DNA of 64,000 nucleotides, from NCBI RefSeq assembly GCF_000271845.1, contig NZ_JH719395.1, positions 3,599,753-3,663,752 of the forward strand. The letters run 5' to 3'. The position numbers and the translations under genes were made by a program. Under the pieces are notes generated by a model. That model searched no databases. It worked only from the letters and a program-made list of their open reading frames with translations, and was not told the origin of the DNA. The stretch comes from Rhizobium leguminosarum bv. trifolii WSM2297. Its GTDB lineage: Bacteria; Pseudomonadota; Alphaproteobacteria; Rhizobiales; Rhizobiaceae. This document shows, piece by piece, positions 30,201 through 38,430 of the stretch (position 1 is its first letter; the number at the start of each line of letters is the position of its first letter).

Positions 30201-33200
30201 CGCCGCCGCCCTCCTCGGTCTCGGCCGTCGACCATTCGGAGACGCGGGCGAGATGATCATAATCGCCGCCGAAATCGAATTGCTGTGCCGGGATCAGCCG
30301 CGAGGTGAAGCCTTTCTCGCCGGATTGCAGCAAGCTCACGAACTTGACCAGCTGATCGATCGATTCCGCGGCGAGATCCATCGCCGATTTCGCCTTGTCG
30401 CTGCGCGCCGAGCTCTCATTGTTGACGATGTCGACCAGAAAACGGCGTCCCGGCCGCAGGCGCACATAGAGCAGGTCCTGCGGCACGAGACTGCCGGCAT
30501 CACGGAAGGCGCCGGCGCTCAAGGCCGCCGCTTCGAGCGCAAGCTGCGGATCGAGAAGCACACGGGCCTGCGCCGGCGAGGGATTGTAGCCGGTCTTGTA
30601 GTCGATGATATCGGCGGCGTTCGGTCCGGTGATGTCGATCCTGTCGGCAACGCCGTTGAGCCGGATATTGATTGCTTCCAGTTCGACGCCGCCCCGCACC
30701 TCCGTCAGCGTCTTGCGGATGCCGGGCCGCCGGCCGGCCTCCCAGTCGAGGAAGGCGCGGGCCACCGCGCGAAAGCGCGGCCGCCAGACGGCATCGATAT
30801 GCGGCGGCAGCTGCTCCATGTCGAAAAGCTCGGAAAGGATGCGCTCCATCGCCGCCGCCGCATGCGGCGTACCGGCAACATGGGCTTCGCGAATGAACCG
30901 GTCGATGATCTTGTGGTAGAGCGTGCCGCGCTCGGCCGCGCCCGGATCGCGGTTGAACGCATCGACAGGATCGAGCCGCAGAATGCGGCGGGCATAGATG
31001 GCGTAGGGGTCGCGGCGCAGCCGGCCAACCTCGCTGAAAGAGTAGGATGTCGGCTGCAGCGCCAGCGGCGGTTTCGGCGAGGGCCGCTGCGCCGGTGTTT
31101 GGGCATCGCCGCGATCGATCAGGCCGGCCCATCGAAGAAACCGGTTGCCGCGTCCCTTCGATTCCGCTTCGAACGCCTCTCCGGCAAGCGCCAGCAGCCG
31201 CTGCAGCCAGCGCGAGGCGACCGTCGGCGTCGACCCCTGGCGCAGCGCGCGCGAATAGATCAGATGGCGCGTGCCGTTTGCCATCTCGAAGTCATGCGCC
31301 AGCTGGCCGATGCGCCGTTCCGGCGGCTCGAGGCCGATCTCCGTCTTCATCATCCGCGGAATGAAGGGATTGTTGGCAGTCTGCCCCGGCCAGGTGCCCT
31401 CGTTCAGGCCGCCGATAATCAGCGTATCGACGCTCTGCAGGCGGGCTTCCAGCGTGCCGAAGATGAAGAGGCGGGGATGGCTGAGCGCCCGCGGCTTCAC
31501 CGCATGACCGGCGGCAAGGGCTGCCATGATGTCGATCCATTGCGGTCCGTCGGCTTCCATCTGGCCGTTGGTATCGATCACTTCGCTGAGCAGGGCAGCG
31601 AGCGCATCGCCGGCTTCATCAGACCAGAGATCGGCGAGATTACCGCGCGGATCGACAGCCACCGCTTCAAGCGAACGACCGGTGCGCTCCGCCCATTCGG
31701 ACAAGGTGAAACTCGAGGTCTTCCCACGATCTTCCGGCCGATGCCGCATCAAGGCCGAAGCCAGAGGCTCGGTTGCTTGTGTGACCCGGCGGGCAAGGTC
31801 GTATGCGGCCTCGGCTGCGTCAGGCGCAAGCGCCTTTCGCCATTGCGGCGCGTGCCTGTCCTCGGCCTGTTCGGCAAGCTGATGGGTCAGCAATGGCTCG
31901 AGCCGGCTGATATCCACCTCCGCCACGCCGCCGCGCAGCGCCAGCAGTTCGAGCGCCTGGGTCGCCGAAATCAAGGCGTCGCGTTCCAGGCCGAAACGCG
32001 CCAGCGGATGTTTGAGCAGCGAGACGATCGCCACCGGATCGCCCGGTCGCAGCGCTGCCTCCAGCAGCAATTGCAGAAGCGTGCCCTGCGGCGTGGCCGC
32101 AAGCGGTGTACCCGCCGAATCGTCGGCGAGGATTCCGAAGCGGGAAAGCTCGGCCATTACCCGCCGGGCGAGATTGCGGTCCGGCGTGATGAGCGCCGCC
32201 CGGCTCTCGCCGTCCTGCCCCGGTCTTTCCAGGGCAAGTCGGAGCGCGATGGCAATCGCTGTTGCTTCCTCGCGCTCGTTGGCGGCTTCGATCAGCGAAA
32301 CGTCGGCGAAGGCTGAAGACAGAGCTCCCCCCGGCAGCTCGCTCTTCCACGCCCCCCAATCGCTGGTCGCCTCCGATGGGGTGAGCGCCCGAGACAGGAC
32401 TTCGGCGCGCCGGTCGAGATCGGCCTCCGGCCTGTCGAGGGCCGTCACCTCGGCACGCGTCAGCTTCAGCCGCTTCAGCAACGACGACAGGCCATATTGT
32501 GGGTGGCTACGGCTTGCAGGATTGGCGTATTGGCCGGGTGCCGGTTCGGGCGCGACCATCTGCCAATGGGTCTCAGGCATGGAGAGGTCGAGGCCCGGAA
32601 GCACGATCACCCCTTCCGGCATATTGGCGACGGCGGCGATCAAATCGGCGGTGGCGGGAACGGAACCGGTCGAACCGGCAATGATAATCGGACCGGCGGG
32701 TTGCGTCGCCGAAAGCCTGGATGCTTCGGCGCGGAGAATGGCGTTTCGGTGCCGCGCCGGCGAGGATTTGCCGAGTTCGGAAAGCCGCTCCGGCCAGAAG
32801 GCGCTGGCGATCTGCAGGAATTCCGCCGTCAGCTGCCACCAGGCGGCATAATCGCCGGTGTCGAGTTTCGACAGTTCCGACCAGTCGAGATCCTCGGTTT
32901 CGATGGAATCGATCAGCTCGGCGAGGTTGCGGGCGAGCCAGATCGCATCCGCCGGGCTTGCCGGGGCGACGAGCGGCGAATCCGAATGAATGTGGCGGAC
33001 GATCTCCGGCAGCTTGTTTCGCCACGCGAGAATCAGGCGGGCAAGCTCCAGCAGGCGGGCGGTATTCGACAGCGGCTGGGCGAGATCGATCGTTGCCGGC
33101 AGCGCCTCATCGAAATAGCCGCTATCGTCGTCGGTTTCGCCGAGAGGACGAATAACCGGCAGGATCGCCGAACGGCCGCCGAGCAGATCCACGAATTCCG

Positions 33201-33387
33201 AACGCAGCACACGCACGGCGCGCCGCGTCGGCAGGTAGATCGTCACCCTGGAAAGCGACAGCGGATCATCGGTCTCATGCCGGAAGAGCGGCGTCAGCCG
33301 GCCGTCGCAAAGCGTCGTCGCCAGCGTTTTCAGGAAGGAGAGGCCCGCCGGGATCGTCAGAATGCGTGGCTGATGCCGCTCCGCCAT
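30193..33387 (-). CDS. addB: Double-strand break repair protein AddB
   Basis: Partner of AddA; supplies the second nuclease domain and recognises chi-like sites. The 1064 residues begin MAERHQPRILTIPAGLSFLK and show inactivated helicase-like parts with no GxGKT Walker A, as in alphaproteobacterial AddB. The C-terminal nuclease contains ADIIDYKTGYNPSPAQA. Only one Cys is seen (C27), so the iron-sulfur cluster known in Bacillus AddB cannot form. It starts 3 bp after the nucleotidyltransferase stop and overlaps addA by 8 bp. Confidence 0.93.
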   Translation of the reverse strand: MAERHQPRILTIPAGLSFLKTLATTLCDGRLTPLFRHETDDPLSLSRVTIYLPTRRAVRVLRSEFVDLLGGRSAILPVIRPLGETDDDSGYFDEALPATIDLAQPLSNTARLLELARLILAWRNKLPEIVRHIHSDSPLVAPASPADAIWLARNLAELIDSIETEDLDWSELSKLDTGDYAAWWQLTAEFLQIASAFWPERLSELGKSSPARHRNAILRAEASRLSATQPAGPIIIAGSTGSVPATADLIAAVANMPEGVIVLPGLDLSMPETHWQMVAPEPAPGQYANPASRSHPQYGLSSLLKRLKLTRAEVTALDRPEADLDRRAEVLSRALTPSEATSDWGAWKSELPGGALSSAFADVSLIEAANEREEATAIAIALRLALERPGQDGESRAALITPDRNLARRVMAELSRFGILADDSAGTPLAATPQGTLLQLLLEAALRPGDPVAIVSLLKHPLARFGLERDALISATQALELLALRGGVAEVDISRLEPLLTHQLAEQAEDRHAPQWRKALAPDAAEAAYDLARRVTQATEPLASALMRHRPEDRGKTSSFTLSEWAERTGRSLEAVAVDPRGNLADLWSDEAGDALAALLSEVIDTNGQMEADGPQWIDIMAALAAGHAVKPRALSHPRLFIFGTLEARLQSVDTLIIGGLNEGTWPGQTANNPFIPRMMKTEIGLEPPERRIGQLAHDFEMANGTRHLIYSRALRQGSTPTVASRWLQRLLALAGEAFEAESKGRGNRFLRWAGLIDRGDAQTPAQRPSPKPPLALQPTSYSFSEVGRLRRDPYAIYARRILRLDPVDAFNRDPGAAERGTLYHKIIDRFIREAHVAGTPHAAAAMERILSELFDMEQLPPHIDAVWRPRFRAVARAFLDWEAGRRPGIRKTLTEVRGGVELEAINIRLNGVADRIDITGPNAADIIDYKTGYNPSPAQARVLLDPQLALEAAALSAGAFRDAGSLVPQDLLYVRLRPGRRFLVDIVNNESSARSDKAKSAMDLAAESIDQLVKFVSLLQSGEKGFTSRLIPAQQFDFGGDYDHLARVSEWSTAETEEGGGDE

Positions 33388-33390
33388 ATC

Positions 33391-34122
33391 TCACGCAAAC
33401 GTCCGCAGCCGTCGGATCGTTTCCTCCGCTTCGCCGATCGCCTCCGGCGTTCCCACCGTCAGCCAGTGGCCTTCGAGCACCATGCCGAACAGTCGCCCGC
33501 GCGCGATCGCCTTGTCGAAATAAATATTGAGGTTGAACGCATCCTTTGGCGCGTCATCGAGCAAGGACGGGTTCATGACGATCGCTCCGGCATAGACCAC
33601 GGGATTGGACGGGTCGTCGCGATACCGCGTCAGCCGGCCGTCAGCCGCCATGCCGAAATCATTCCGGCCGTTATGCCCTGTCGTATCCTCAATCCCAACG
33701 CAAAGCAGTGCCATGTCCATGCGCTCGGCATCGAAGAATCCGGCTAAGCGCTCCAAGTTCGTCGGCCGCCCCGGCTGTTCGCCGATCCAGAAGAGATCGG
33801 CATTCATGACGAAAACGTTCTCGCGATCAAGCAGCGTCAGACCCTTCGCCAGCCCGCCGCCGGAATTCATCAGCGCTTCCCGTTCATCGGAAATGATGAT
33901 GTCGAGGTCGCGATAGGCCTTGAGATGGTCGAGCATCTGGCCGGCAAAGTGGTGAACATTGACAACGACCCGTTCGACGCCGGCCGCAACCAGCGAATCC
34001 AGCGCATAATCGATCATCGGCTTGCCGTCGATTTTCACCAGCGGCTTCGGGATCGTGTCGGTGATCGGGCGCATACGGGTGCCGAGACCCGCGGCCAGTA
34101 CCATGGCTTGTCTGATGGTCAT
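33391..34122 (-). CDS. murU: MurU-like sugar-phosphate nucleotidyltransferase
   Basis: The 243 residues form one nucleotidyltransferase domain: the NTP-binding signature QAMVLAAGLGTRMRPITDTI with PKPLVKIDGKPMI, then metal-binding FVMNADLFW. MurU of Pseudomonas makes UDP-MurNAc from MurNAc-1-phosphate in peptidoglycan salvage, after the kinase AmgK. The gene directly upstream here encodes an AmgK-like domain, which favours that role. A hexose-1-phosphate guanylyltransferase, the common automatic label, is the main alternative. It lies 13 bp after the tsaE-amgK stop and 3 bp before addB. Confidence 0.8.
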   Translation of the reverse strand: MTIRQAMVLAAGLGTRMRPITDTIPKPLVKIDGKPMIDYALDSLVAAGVERVVVNVHHFAGQMLDHLKAYRDLDIIISDEREALMNSGGGLAKGLTLLDRENVFVMNADLFWIGEQPGRPTNLERLAGFFDAERMDMALLCVGIEDTTGHNGRNDFGMAADGRLTRYRDDPSNPVVYAGAIVMNPSLLDDAPKDAFNLNIYFDKAIARGRLFGMVLEGHWLTVGTPEAIGEAEETIRRLRTFA

Positions 34123-34135
34123 GCTGATCCGGAAC

Positions 34136-35647
34136 TTATGATTCGCTTTGGCCTATTCCAGCCCTTGCGGACCAATCGCGCAAGGGGGCAAGCGCTTCGT
34201 GCTCGAACGCGACCTGGAGATAGGCAAGCGTTCGCGGCATATGTTTGAGATAGCCGGGCTTGCCGTCGCGCTGCAACAGCCGCACCCAGAGACCGGCAAG
34301 TTTGCAATTGCGCTGCGCCGACATTATCGCCCAGACTTTCATGAATCCGGCCTCGTCAAAGCCGCCCTGGGCGCGGCGCAGGGTGAGGTAATCGTCCATC
34401 AACTGCCGGAAGAGCTCCGGTTCGATCGTTGCGCGCGCATCCTGGACGATGGAGGCAAGGTCATAGGCGGTCGGGCCGATCATCGCATCCTGGAAGTCGA
34501 TGATGCCGACCTTGCCAATACCGCTTTCCCCCTCGCGCCAGATGATGTTGGGCGAATGGAAGTCGCGCAGCAGCAGGTTCTTCTCGGCTGTGGCGAGCTC
34601 GTCGATGAGCGCGTCCCAGATCGCCAGATACTCCGCCCGTTCGGTATCGGTGGGAGGTGTGCCGCGCTTCCAGGCCATATGCCAATCGAGCACAAGCTGC
34701 ACTTCCATCTTCATTGCCGTGCGGTCGAAGTCCGGAATGTGATGGGTATGCGTTGTCGAAACCGGGATATCCTGCGGAATCTGGATGGAATGAAGATGGG
34801 CGAGGCAGGCGACGCTTTGCCGGTAACGTTCGGCGATCGGCCGCCCGTCGTCATCAAGAACGCCTTCCGTGCCGAGATCCTCCATCAGCAGGATGCCCTG
34901 CTGATAATCGACCTTGTAGATCTCCGGCGTCGCAAACCCTCGCCCGCGCAACACATCGGCAATCGCAACGAAAGGGTAGGCGTTCTGTGCCAGATGCGCC
35001 ACCTTGGGGTAGGGCTTGCCATCATAGACCGGCGGGCCCTCGGGATGCGGGCGCCAATCCATCAGTATTTTTCGCGGGCCACCGTTCGGATAGATCGCCT
35101 CATAGGCGCGCAGCGAAGCGTCACCGGTCAGGAAGCGGCGTTTGACATCGGGATAGCCGGCTTGGTCGAGGAAGGCGCGGATCGCCAGGACCCTGCGGAT
35201 CCGCGAAGCCTGCGGATCTATGGCTTTGATCGTTGCCCGGCGGCCGCTGCCCTCATGTTCCAGCCTCAGGGCAATGCGCCCGGCGGGCAGTTCGCCCTCA
35301 GCCATCTCCGGCCATTCGACGAGACAGATGCCGCTCTCCAGGGCCTCGTCGAAGCCGAGTTCCGTCAGTTCGGCCGGATCGCCGAGCCGGTAGAGATCGA
35401 AATGCGAAATGGCGATGCGCAGATCGTAAGATTGCACCAGCGTGAAGGTCGGGCTCGGGACTTCGAGCCCCTCGTCGTCGGCCATGGCGCGCAGGATCGC
35501 CCGGGCGAGCGAGGATTTGCCGGCGCCGAGATCGCCGGAAAGGGCAAGACAGTCGCCGGCTTTCAGCGCCAGCGCCAGGTCTTCGCCGAGTCGAATGGTA
35601 GCCGCCTCGTCTTTCAGGAAAAGCGAGATCGTATCGGTGGTCGTCAT
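34136..35647 (-). CDS. Fusion protein: TsaE ATPase domain + AmgK-like sugar kinase domain
   Basis: One 503-residue frame holds two proteins. Residues 1-150 are TsaE, the ATPase needed for t6A37 tRNA modification: P-loop SGDLGAGKSSLARAI at about 37-51, then PSPTFTLVQSYD, and VEWPEMAEGELP. Residues about 160-503 are an aminoglycoside-phosphotransferase fold, with LLMEDLGTEGV, the catalytic loop RDFHSPNIIW (361-370) and metal-binding IDFQDAMIGPTAYDLASI (from 383). They resemble AmgK, which phosphorylates MurNAc/GlcNAc at C1. The start overlaps the divL stop (ATGA), and a MurU-like gene follows. The joint is continuous with no frame change. Confidence 0.88.
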   Translation of the reverse strand: MTTTDTISLFLKDEAATIRLGEDLALALKAGDCLALSGDLGAGKSSLARAILRAMADDEGLEVPSPTFTLVQSYDLRIAISHFDLYRLGDPAELTELGFDEALESGICLVEWPEMAEGELPAGRIALRLEHEGSGRRATIKAIDPQASRIRRVLAIRAFLDQAGYPDVKRRFLTGDASLRAYEAIYPNGGPRKILMDWRPHPEGPPVYDGKPYPKVAHLAQNAYPFVAIADVLRGRGFATPEIYKVDYQQGILLMEDLGTEGVLDDDGRPIAERYRQSVACLAHLHSIQIPQDIPVSTTHTHHIPDFDRTAMKMEVQLVLDWHMAWKRGTPPTDTERAEYLAIWDALIDELATAEKNLLLRDFHSPNIIWREGESGIGKVGIIDFQDAMIGPTAYDLASIVQDARATIEPELFRQLMDDYLTLRRAQGGFDEAGFMKVWAIMSAQRNCKLAGLWVRLLQRDGKPGYLKHMPRTLAYLQVAFEHEALAPLRDWSARAGIGQSES

Positions 35648-37626
35648 TCGGCGGCCGCGGTATGCGGGACATTCACCGAGGGGATACGGCAGACGACGGT
35701 GGTGCCTTTGCCGGGCTCGCTGTCGATCGTCACGTCGCCATGATGCAGGCTGACGAAGCTGTCGACGATCGAGAGACCGAGGCCGGCACCGCCGCGCTTG
35801 CCGCTTTTTGCTCCTGTGGCAAAACGGTCGAAGACGGTGGCGATCATGTCAGGCGAGATGCCGGGGCCGCGATCGCTGACGGCGAAGACGAAATCCGTGC
35901 CTTCGCGACGGCATTCGAGCGAGATCGAGCTGCCCTCGGGCGAGAAGTTCGCCGCATTGGAAAGCAGCTTCAGAAGGATCTGCTTCAGCCGCTGCGGATC
36001 GGCGACGATCGAGCCGAGATAGGCCGGTGCGGTGATTTCAAGCGCGACGCCGCTTTCGTGCAGGCGATCGGCGATCTGCATCGAGACGTCGTCGAGCAGG
36101 TCGTTGAGATCGATATCCGCATAGTTCAGGCGCATGATGCCGGCATCGACGGTGGCAAGGTCGAGGATATCGTTGACGAGCGTCAGGAGAACCGAGGACG
36201 AGGTCGAGATATGGTCGATATATTCGGCCTGCCTCTCGTTCAGCGGCCCGACGCCCTGCGTGCGCAGCAGGTCGGTGAAGCCGATGATATTGGTCAGCGG
36301 CGAGCGCAGCTCGTAGGAAACATGTTGGACGAAGTCGTTCTTCAGCTCGTCGGCCTTGCGCAGCGCTTCGTTCTTCTCGGTCAGCGCCCGCTCGGCCCGC
36401 ACGCTGTCGGTCATGTTGACGAAGGTCAGCATGGTCTGGGCGTTCGGCAGCGGGATGACGGCATAGTCGAGCACGAGGCCGGAGAAGAGTTCCAGCGTTC
36501 CCTGGCCCGAGCGGCGTTCGTCGTCGAAGCTGGTGATCAGTTCCGCGAAGGCCTTCCAGCCATCCGGCCGGTCATAAGACGGGGCGCAGGCCTCGCCCAG
36601 CGCACGGATATGGGTGCCGGGCTTGGCCTCGGTTTCGGTGATCCCCCACAGCGCGCGGAAGGCCGGGTTCGACAGACGGATGCGTCCATCCGGGCCGAAC
36701 ACCGCCACACCTTCGGAAAGATGGTCGATCGTTTCGCCCTGCACCTTGACCAGCGTATTGTAGCGCGTTTCGAGATCGACCTGCTCGGTCAGATTTTCGA
36801 ACACCCAGGTGGCGCCGCCCTGCGGATGGGCGGTCGCAAAGACGCGCAATGTCTGGCCATTGGGCAGGTGCCAGAGATCGGATTGCGTGTCGAGCGCGCG
36901 ATAGACGGAAAGGGCTGCTTCCTTCCAGCTTTTCCAGTTGAGCTGGTCCGGCAGCTTCTTGGCTGCCCGCAGCCGCTCGAGCAACTCGCTATTATCTGGC
37001 CGGCCTTCAAGGAAGGCGATATCCAGCTCCCAGAGCGCGACGAACGCCTGGTTATAGAATTGCAGCCGGCGGTCGCCGTCGAAGATGGCAACCGGCGTGG
37101 CGAGATGGTCGAGCGTTTCGGCATGGCTCTTCAGCGTCCGTTCCAGCTCGGCGCGTACCGCTTCGATGTCGGACACGTCGATTGCGATGCCGGCCGAGCC
37201 GCTGGCAAGCCTGACGTCGACCACATCGAAGAATGTGCGGTTGCCGTGCACGACCGTCGAGATCGTGTCGTGGAAGGGTGATTCCGGCGTCGTCGTCGCG
37301 CGAATGCGTTCGCGCGCCACCGTCGTCAGCATCTCGCGGCCTTCATTGATTGCCTGCTGCGGCGAGCGCGCTTCGACGGCCTCGCCATAAGCCTGGTTGA
37401 CCCAGGTGAGGCGGCCGGCCGGATCGCGCTGCCAGGCCGGCATGTCGATCGCGTCGAGCATGCTCTGGAAGGCCGAGATCGAAGTCATCAGCCGGTCGCG
37501 CTCGATCCTCAGCTCCGCAAGCTCGGCGCGCAGATTGTTGAGCGCCACGAAACGGACGAAGGCGCGGCCGCCGGAAACCCGGCCCTGTGCCTCGAGGATT
37601 TCATCGCGGATGGTTTCGACCACCAT
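35644..37626 (-). CDS. divL: DivL-type cell-cycle sensor pseudo-histidine-kinase, C-terminal part (downstream of an apparent frameshift)
   Basis: The 660 residues contain PAS-like repeats (about 50-140, 175-285, 295-410), then the dimerisation helix DFVQHVSYELRSPLTNIIGF, and a complete GHKL ATPase domain (LLSNAANFSPEGSSI, SDRGPGIS, GGAGLGLSIVDSFV). Position 438 is Tyr where kinases have the phospho-accepting His (codon at 36313-36315), the hallmark of DivL, which controls CckA and hence CtrA in Caulobacter. The ATG at 37626 is probably not the true start: the frame upstream of it continues the protein if one base is removed near 37642 (see the N-terminal entry). It is followed by tsaE-amgK with a 4-bp overlap. 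Confidence 0.85.
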   Translation of the reverse strand: MVVETIRDEILEAQGRVSGGRAFVRFVALNNLRAELAELRIERDRLMTSISAFQSMLDAIDMPAWQRDPAGRLTWVNQAYGEAVEARSPQQAINEGREMLTTVARERIRATTTPESPFHDTISTVVHGNRTFFDVVDVRLASGSAGIAIDVSDIEAVRAELERTLKSHAETLDHLATPVAIFDGDRRLQFYNQAFVALWELDIAFLEGRPDNSELLERLRAAKKLPDQLNWKSWKEAALSVYRALDTQSDLWHLPNGQTLRVFATAHPQGGATWVFENLTEQVDLETRYNTLVKVQGETIDHLSEGVAVFGPDGRIRLSNPAFRALWGITETEAKPGTHIRALGEACAPSYDRPDGWKAFAELITSFDDERRSGQGTLELFSGLVLDYAVIPLPNAQTMLTFVNMTDSVRAERALTEKNEALRKADELKNDFVQHVSYELRSPLTNIIGFTDLLRTQGVGPLNERQAEYIDHISTSSSVLLTLVNDILDLATVDAGIMRLNYADIDLNDLLDDVSMQIADRLHESGVALEITAPAYLGSIVADPQRLKQILLKLLSNAANFSPEGSSISLECRREGTDFVFAVSDRGPGISPDMIATVFDRFATGAKSGKRGGAGLGLSIVDSFVSLHHGDVTIDSEPGKGTTVVCRIPSVNVPHTAAAE

Positions 37627-38227
37627 GTCGAAGCTCTGTCGCCCCGTCGCGCAGCCGGTCGATCGCCTTTTCCAGATCGGCGGCCGAGCGTGACTTCAGC
37701 CAGAGGCCGAAGGCCAGGAATTCGCCGTCCTGCGGCGCGCCGGTCTCGGGCGGAAGCTGGCCGAGCAGTTCGGGACGGGCATTGCCGTCCCAGATGACGA
37801 TCCGCCGGTTCTTGTCGGCGATCAGCGCCTGGTATTGCGAAATGCGCTGCTGGGCATCGGACAGCGCCGAGCGGATTTCCCGGCTCTCGCTTTCCAGATT
37901 GCCGCGCTGGCGCACCAGCCACAGCGTCGAAAGCAGGGCTGCGGATATGACGCCGATGACGACGGAAACGCCGACGACCTGCGAGGATGTGAAGAGGTGA
38001 GCCGAGGCCGTCGCCTGCTGCTCCGTCTGTGCCAGAACCGGCCGCGCCAGCGCGGCAAACGCCGTGCCGGCCGCGCAGGCTTTCAGAAAGCGCGCCAATG
38101 ATCTGTCTTGCTTTGCGGCCTCGTGTGCCGTTGCAAATTGATGGTCTTGGCCTGCCATCAACGGGCGGCGACCGGCGCGAGCGCCATCATCCGCCTGACC
38201 GGGCAGGCTGTTTTTCATTTCCGACAT
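37601..38227 (-). CDS. divL: DivL N-terminal part, broken from the kinase part by an apparent 1-bp frameshift
   Basis: About 208 residues from ATG 38227 (MSEMKNSLPGQ); an ATG at 38158 (MAGQDHQF) is an alternative start. It has a signal-anchor-like segment (FLKACAAGTAFAALARPVLA), a clear transmembrane helix (VVGVSVVIGVISAALLSTLW), a coiled coil (LESESREIRSALSDAQQRIS) and the start of a signalling domain. After IDRLRDG the frame turns into TELRHGGRNHPR and stops, while the next frame reads RQSFDMVVETIRDEI straight into the kinase part. One extra base in the CCCC run at 37642-37645 explains this. It may be a sequencing error or a real mutation. Confidence 0.75.
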   Translation of the reverse strand: MSEMKNSLPGQADDGARAGRRPLMAGQDHQFATAHEAAKQDRSLARFLKACAAGTAFAALARPVLAQTEQQATASAHLFTSSQVVGVSVVIGVISAALLSTLWLVRQRGNLESESREIRSALSDAQQRISQYQALIADKNRRIVIWDGNARPELLGQLPPETGAPQDGEFLAFGLWLKSRSAADLEKAIDRLRDGATELRHGGRNHPR

Positions 38228-38365
38228 CCGCGGTATGTCTCCGTCCTTCAATGTGCCGCATTACGACAAGACATCCCATTTTCGGAGCGGTCGGACAGGG
38301 TCCGGCGCCACGAATCAAGTCTTAAAACAATACTTCGGAAGGGAATCGGCGGGAAGGGAGCGCCC

Positions 38366-38402
38366 AAAAAATAAGCCGCGGCATTTGTCAATGTCGCGGC
38401 TT
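38366..38402 (-). terminator. Rho-independent terminator after ahcY
   Basis: On the minus strand AAGCCGCGACATT - GACA - AATGCCGCGGCTT, a 13-bp stem with one mismatch, is followed by ATTTTTT. It separates ahcY from divL, so divL must start a new transcript within 38228-38365. Confidence 0.9.
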
Positions 38403-38430
38403 CTACATCTTGTGGATATTAACGATCAGG

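Noticed and set aside
29995..32316. 773-codon plus-strand open frame opposite addB/addA
   Set aside because: Antisense to conserved AddA/AddB domains; low-complexity Arg/Gly/Gln composition and no family match.
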